A stretch of 8,455 nucleotides of DNA from Deltaproteobacteria bacterium (GTDB lineage: Bacteria; Desulfobacterota; Desulfobulbia; Desulfobulbales; SURF-16). Below the pieces are notes generated by a model. It made no database searches and was not told where the DNA came from. It worked only from the letters and a program-made list of their open reading frames with translations. Each line of letters starts with the position of its first letter. The stretch's first letter is position 1. This document shows, in pieces, positions 6,727 through 8,455 of the stretch. Position numbers and translations under genes: made by a program. The DNA is taken from positions 1 through 8,455 of the forward strand of contig JAOZSN010000131.1 of NCBI GenBank assembly GCA_029939635.1, written 5' to 3'.

Positions 6727-8027
6727 TGGTCTATCTTGTTGCCTATAATGTTCTGCAGCATCTGTTGATACTATTGCTGTGGCCGCTGGTTTTGCTCGTT
6801 GTTGTTCTGACTCCCAAGTATCGTGGCCGGATCATGGTAAGGCTTGGTCTGGGTTTGGCGGCTCAGGTATCGACATTGCCACCGACCAAACCTCGTCTCT
6901 GGGTTCATGCCTTATCCGTTGGCGAAGTAGCTTCCGTTGTATCATTGGTGCGTGGCCTTCGCAAGGAGTACCCTCATAGTCAGATTATCTTCTCCACAGC
7001 TACTCGTAGCGGAGGAGAGCATGCTCGCCAGCGGCTCAGTGATGTGGTTGATCTTTTTATCCCTTTTCCCCTTGACCACTGGCTGGTTGTTCGACATTTT
7101 TTACGAGTAGTACGAGCGGATCTTTTCGTTCAGGTTGAGACAGATTTTTGGCCTAATTTTCTAGCCGCTATATCAGCGCAACCCACGGTAACCTTGCTGG
7201 TGAATGGGCGAATATCTGCCTCATCCTTTCGTAGCTATCATCGTTTTTCTTCTTTTTTTCGTTATCTCTTTAATGGTTTTGATCTCTTGTCCATGCAGAC
7301 CACTGTTGATGCTAGGCGTATGGTTGATCTTGGTTTGGCCCAGGATAAAGTGGTTGCTCTGGGTAATTTAAAGATTGATGCAGCTCTGCCCGACGATCAT
7401 GCCCCACAAGCTGTTGATCGGTTGGCATTAGGGTTGCCTGAGGGTAAGCGAATTTTAGTGGCAGGCAGTACCCATGCTGGTGAAGAGGAGATGGTGATGC
7501 AATGCTTTAAGCAACTCCAGTATCTCCATGCTGATCTATTTCTTGTCCTGGCTTTACGCAATGTGGAACGAGCTGAGCAGGTTATGCGTTTGCTTGAATG
7601 CGCTGGGTCTGATGCCTGTCGGCGTAGTCAGGGTGCTGGGAATCCTGACTATTCTGTGTTGGTGGTGGATACCTTGGGAGAGTTGACCTCCTATTACCAG
7701 GCTGCCCACCTGGTTTTTGTTGGCGGTAGTCTTGTCTCGGCCGGTGGTCATAACCCATTGGAGCCTGCTGCCTTTGCTCGACCTGTTTGTTTTGGTCCTC
7801 ATATGGAAGATTTTGCAGATATTGTCGAAGAAATGATTCCTGTTAAGGCGGCGGTTCAGCTTGATGATGCTGGCCAGTTGCAACAATATTGGCATGATCT
7901 GCTTAGTGATGATGATCTTCAGCAGCAGGCAGGGCTAGGGGCCCGTAGTTTTATTGCTGCCCGGCAAGGGGTAACAAGACGTCATCTTAAGGCTATCTCT
8001 ACCTTACTTACACTCAAGGGAACTTGA
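6726..8027 (+). CDS. waaA: 3-deoxy-D-manno-octulosonic acid (Kdo) transferase
   Basis: Membrane-anchored glycosyltransferase (GT-B fold, also called KdtA) that adds Kdo from CMP-Kdo to the lipid A precursor on the cytoplasmic face of the inner membrane. The 433-residue length fits the family (about 420-430). An N-terminal hydrophobic helix (about residues 8-28, LQHLLILLLWPLVLLVVVL) is the usual anchor. The acceptor-side motif WVHALSVGEV ends near residue 68; Glu67 corresponds by position to the catalytic Glu of SVGE in known WaaA. Later come QTTVDARRMVDLG, VALGNLKID, LVAGSTHAGEE and the C-terminal CMP-Kdo-side motif GGHNPLEPA at 340-348. No ATG lies near the start; TTG 6726 with AAAGGA upstream is preferred over TTG 6705. 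Whether it adds one or more Kdo residues cannot be read from the sequence. It is divergent from rsmE with abutting starts, so its promoter must lie within rsmE. Confidence 0.95.
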   Translation: MVYLVAYNVLQHLLILLLWPLVLLVVVLTPKYRGRIMVRLGLGLAAQVSTLPPTKPRLWVHALSVGEVASVVSLVRGLRKEYPHSQIIFSTATRSGGEHARQRLSDVVDLFIPFPLDHWLVVRHFLRVVRADLFVQVETDFWPNFLAAISAQPTVTLLVNGRISASSFRSYHRFSSFFRYLFNGFDLLSMQTTVDARRMVDLGLAQDKVVALGNLKIDAALPDDHAPQAVDRLALGLPEGKRILVAGSTHAGEEEMVMQCFKQLQYLHADLFLVLALRNVERAEQVMRLLECAGSDACRRSQGAGNPDYSVLVVDTLGELTSYYQAAHLVFVGGSLVSAGGHNPLEPAAFARPVCFGPHMEDFADIVEEMIPVKAAVQLDDAGQLQQYWHDLLSDDDLQQQAGLGARSFIAARQGVTRRHLKAISTLLTLKGT

Positions 8028-8039
8028 AAAACTGCTATT

Positions 8040-8315
8040 TTGCCCGATCGAAGTCTTCGCTTCCATGAGAAGGTATGTCAAGATGTTCGACGTAGCGAAC
8101 CACATTTTTTTTTAAATTCCATAACGTTAGGCTTCCATTCGCACTCAGTTATGAGCCTTGCCGTGGCTCGGTGCACGGGAATGTCCGTCATCGAAAGCTG
8201 CAACCTTATCTCCGGCCTTTTTTATACTAATTGCCACTGGCAAGTGACTTGGCCTGCGAAGACTCCGCAGTCTTCCGGACGGAACGTTCTTTTAAAGGGT
8301 GTTGCAATAAGTTAA
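8040..8315 (+). pseudogene. Doubtful ORF in the waaA downstream region, possibly a repeat relic
   Basis: The 383 bp between waaA and the ORF at 8411 contain one frame of 91 codons from a TTG (8040), or 54 codons from the first in-frame ATG (8151). Neither start has a Shine-Dalgarno sequence, and I recognise no domain. The same DNA is dense in small perfect hairpins: TTGCC/GGCAA at 8231-8243 and GAAGACT/AGTCTTC at 8258-8275. That suggests non-coding or mobile-element-derived sequence rather than a working gene. The Cys-His-Trp-rich peptide around residues 60-80 looks like conceptual translation of repeats I have seen annotated as hypothetical proteins, but I cannot verify that. Confidence 0.15.
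8085..8113 (+). terminator. Weak candidate terminator after waaA
   Basis: GTTCG (8085-8089) pairs with CGAAC (8096-8100) across a 6-nt loop, and after CACA come nine Ts (8105-8113). The stem is only 5 bp and the T-run is offset by four bases, so termination would be inefficient. It is the only terminator-like structure between the waaA stop and the element at 8335. Confidence 0.3.
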
Positions 8316-8334
8316 TTATTTCTACAATAAAACA

Positions 8335-8362
8335 ATGACTTAAATACAAAAACCTCTATAAT
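8335..8362 (+). promoter_or_regulatory. Candidate promoter with its -10 box inside the hairpin's left arm
   Basis: A perfect TATAAT (8357-8362) lies 16 bp downstream of ATGACT (8335-8340, 4 of 6 bases matching TTGACA). Transcription would start near 8369, at the very end of the left arm of the inverted repeat 8348-8410, so the native transcript would lack that arm. Because the repeat is perfect, a TATAAT also occurs on the minus strand in the right arm, but without a good -35. Confidence 0.5.
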
Positions 8363-8410
8363 GGGTTAAAGGCTTCGACACGAAGAATTTAACCCATTAT
8401 AGAGGTTTTT
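8348..8410. repeat. Perfect 23-bp inverted repeat that can bury a ribosome-binding site
   Basis: Positions 8348-8370 are the exact reverse complement of 8388-8410. The 17-nt spacer contains a further stem, CTTCG (8373-8377) with CGAAG (8381-8385), loop ACA. The right arm ends at the base before the ATG at 8411 and includes AGAGG (8401-8405), the only plausible Shine-Dalgarno sequence of that ORF. In any transcript that enters from upstream, the site would be locked in a 23-bp stem. Protection of this kind is known for transposase genes such as those of IS10 and IS50. Other readings are an operator or the end of a mobile element. Confidence 0.9.
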
Positions 8411-8455
8411 ATGAATCTTAAAGATATCAAAAGACAGGTTAACAAACAACTGAAA
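8411..8455 (+). CDS. Start of an unidentified ORF, possibly a transposase, cut by window edge
   Basis: Fifteen codons are visible, giving MNLKDIKRQVNKQLK, a basic, probably helical start with five lysines and one arginine; the frame stays open to the window end. AGAGG lies 5 nt before the ATG and is inside the right arm of the perfect inverted repeat. Too little is seen to name a family. A transposase is suggested only by context: the read-through-protected leader, the relic-like DNA upstream, and the lysine-rich N-terminus. Confidence 0.5.
   Translation, partial: MNLKDIKRQVNKQLK

Noticed and set aside
6744..6749. TATAAT on the plus strand just inside waaA
   Set aside because: No -35-like sequence at 16-18 bp upstream, and it lies downstream of the start codon; treated as chance.

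Overview
The window looks like chromosomal DNA of a Gram-negative bacterium. It carries a Kdo transferase for LPS core/lipid A and a MurJ-type lipid II flippase. Base composition, the EF-G-like paralogue and the protein wording suggest a sulfate-reducing Desulfobulbaceae/Desulfotalea-like deltaproteobacterium (Desulfobacterota). That placement is an inference from general familiarity, not from a search.

Layout from left to right. Positions 1-1114 (minus) hold the N-terminal four fifths of glutamyl-tRNA synthetase (gltX), cut by the window edge. Positions 1115-1548 are non-genic in the main. They contain a 142-143 bp palindromic MITE-like element with an 8-bp direct repeat on each side, a strong hairpin, and a good sigma-70 promoter. 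The promoter drives a 96-residue orphan protein (1549-1839, plus), closed by a strong bidirectional terminator. The minus-strand pair 1938-4139 is an EF-G-like GTPase followed by a Mog/MoaB molybdopterin adenylyltransferase. Divergent from it is murJ (4378-5970, plus). murJ converges with rsmE (5977-6726, minus) across only 6 bp. rsmE and waaA/kdtA (6726-8027, plus) are back to back, with start codons that share one base. The last 430 bp (8028-8455) hold no confident gene until 8411. There a reading frame begins right behind a perfect 23-bp inverted repeat; it looks like the left end of an insertion sequence or another self-protected gene.

The gene set is mostly housekeeping: tRNA charging, rRNA methylation, cofactor synthesis, peptidoglycan precursor flipping and LPS assembly. 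Two things stand out. The EF-G-like protein lacks the whole translocation domain IV, has a shortened switch I, and has Asn at the catalytic-His position. The hairpin at 8348-8410 buries the Shine-Dalgarno sequence of the following ORF, while a candidate promoter sits so that its own transcript would start just after the left arm and escape the hairpin.
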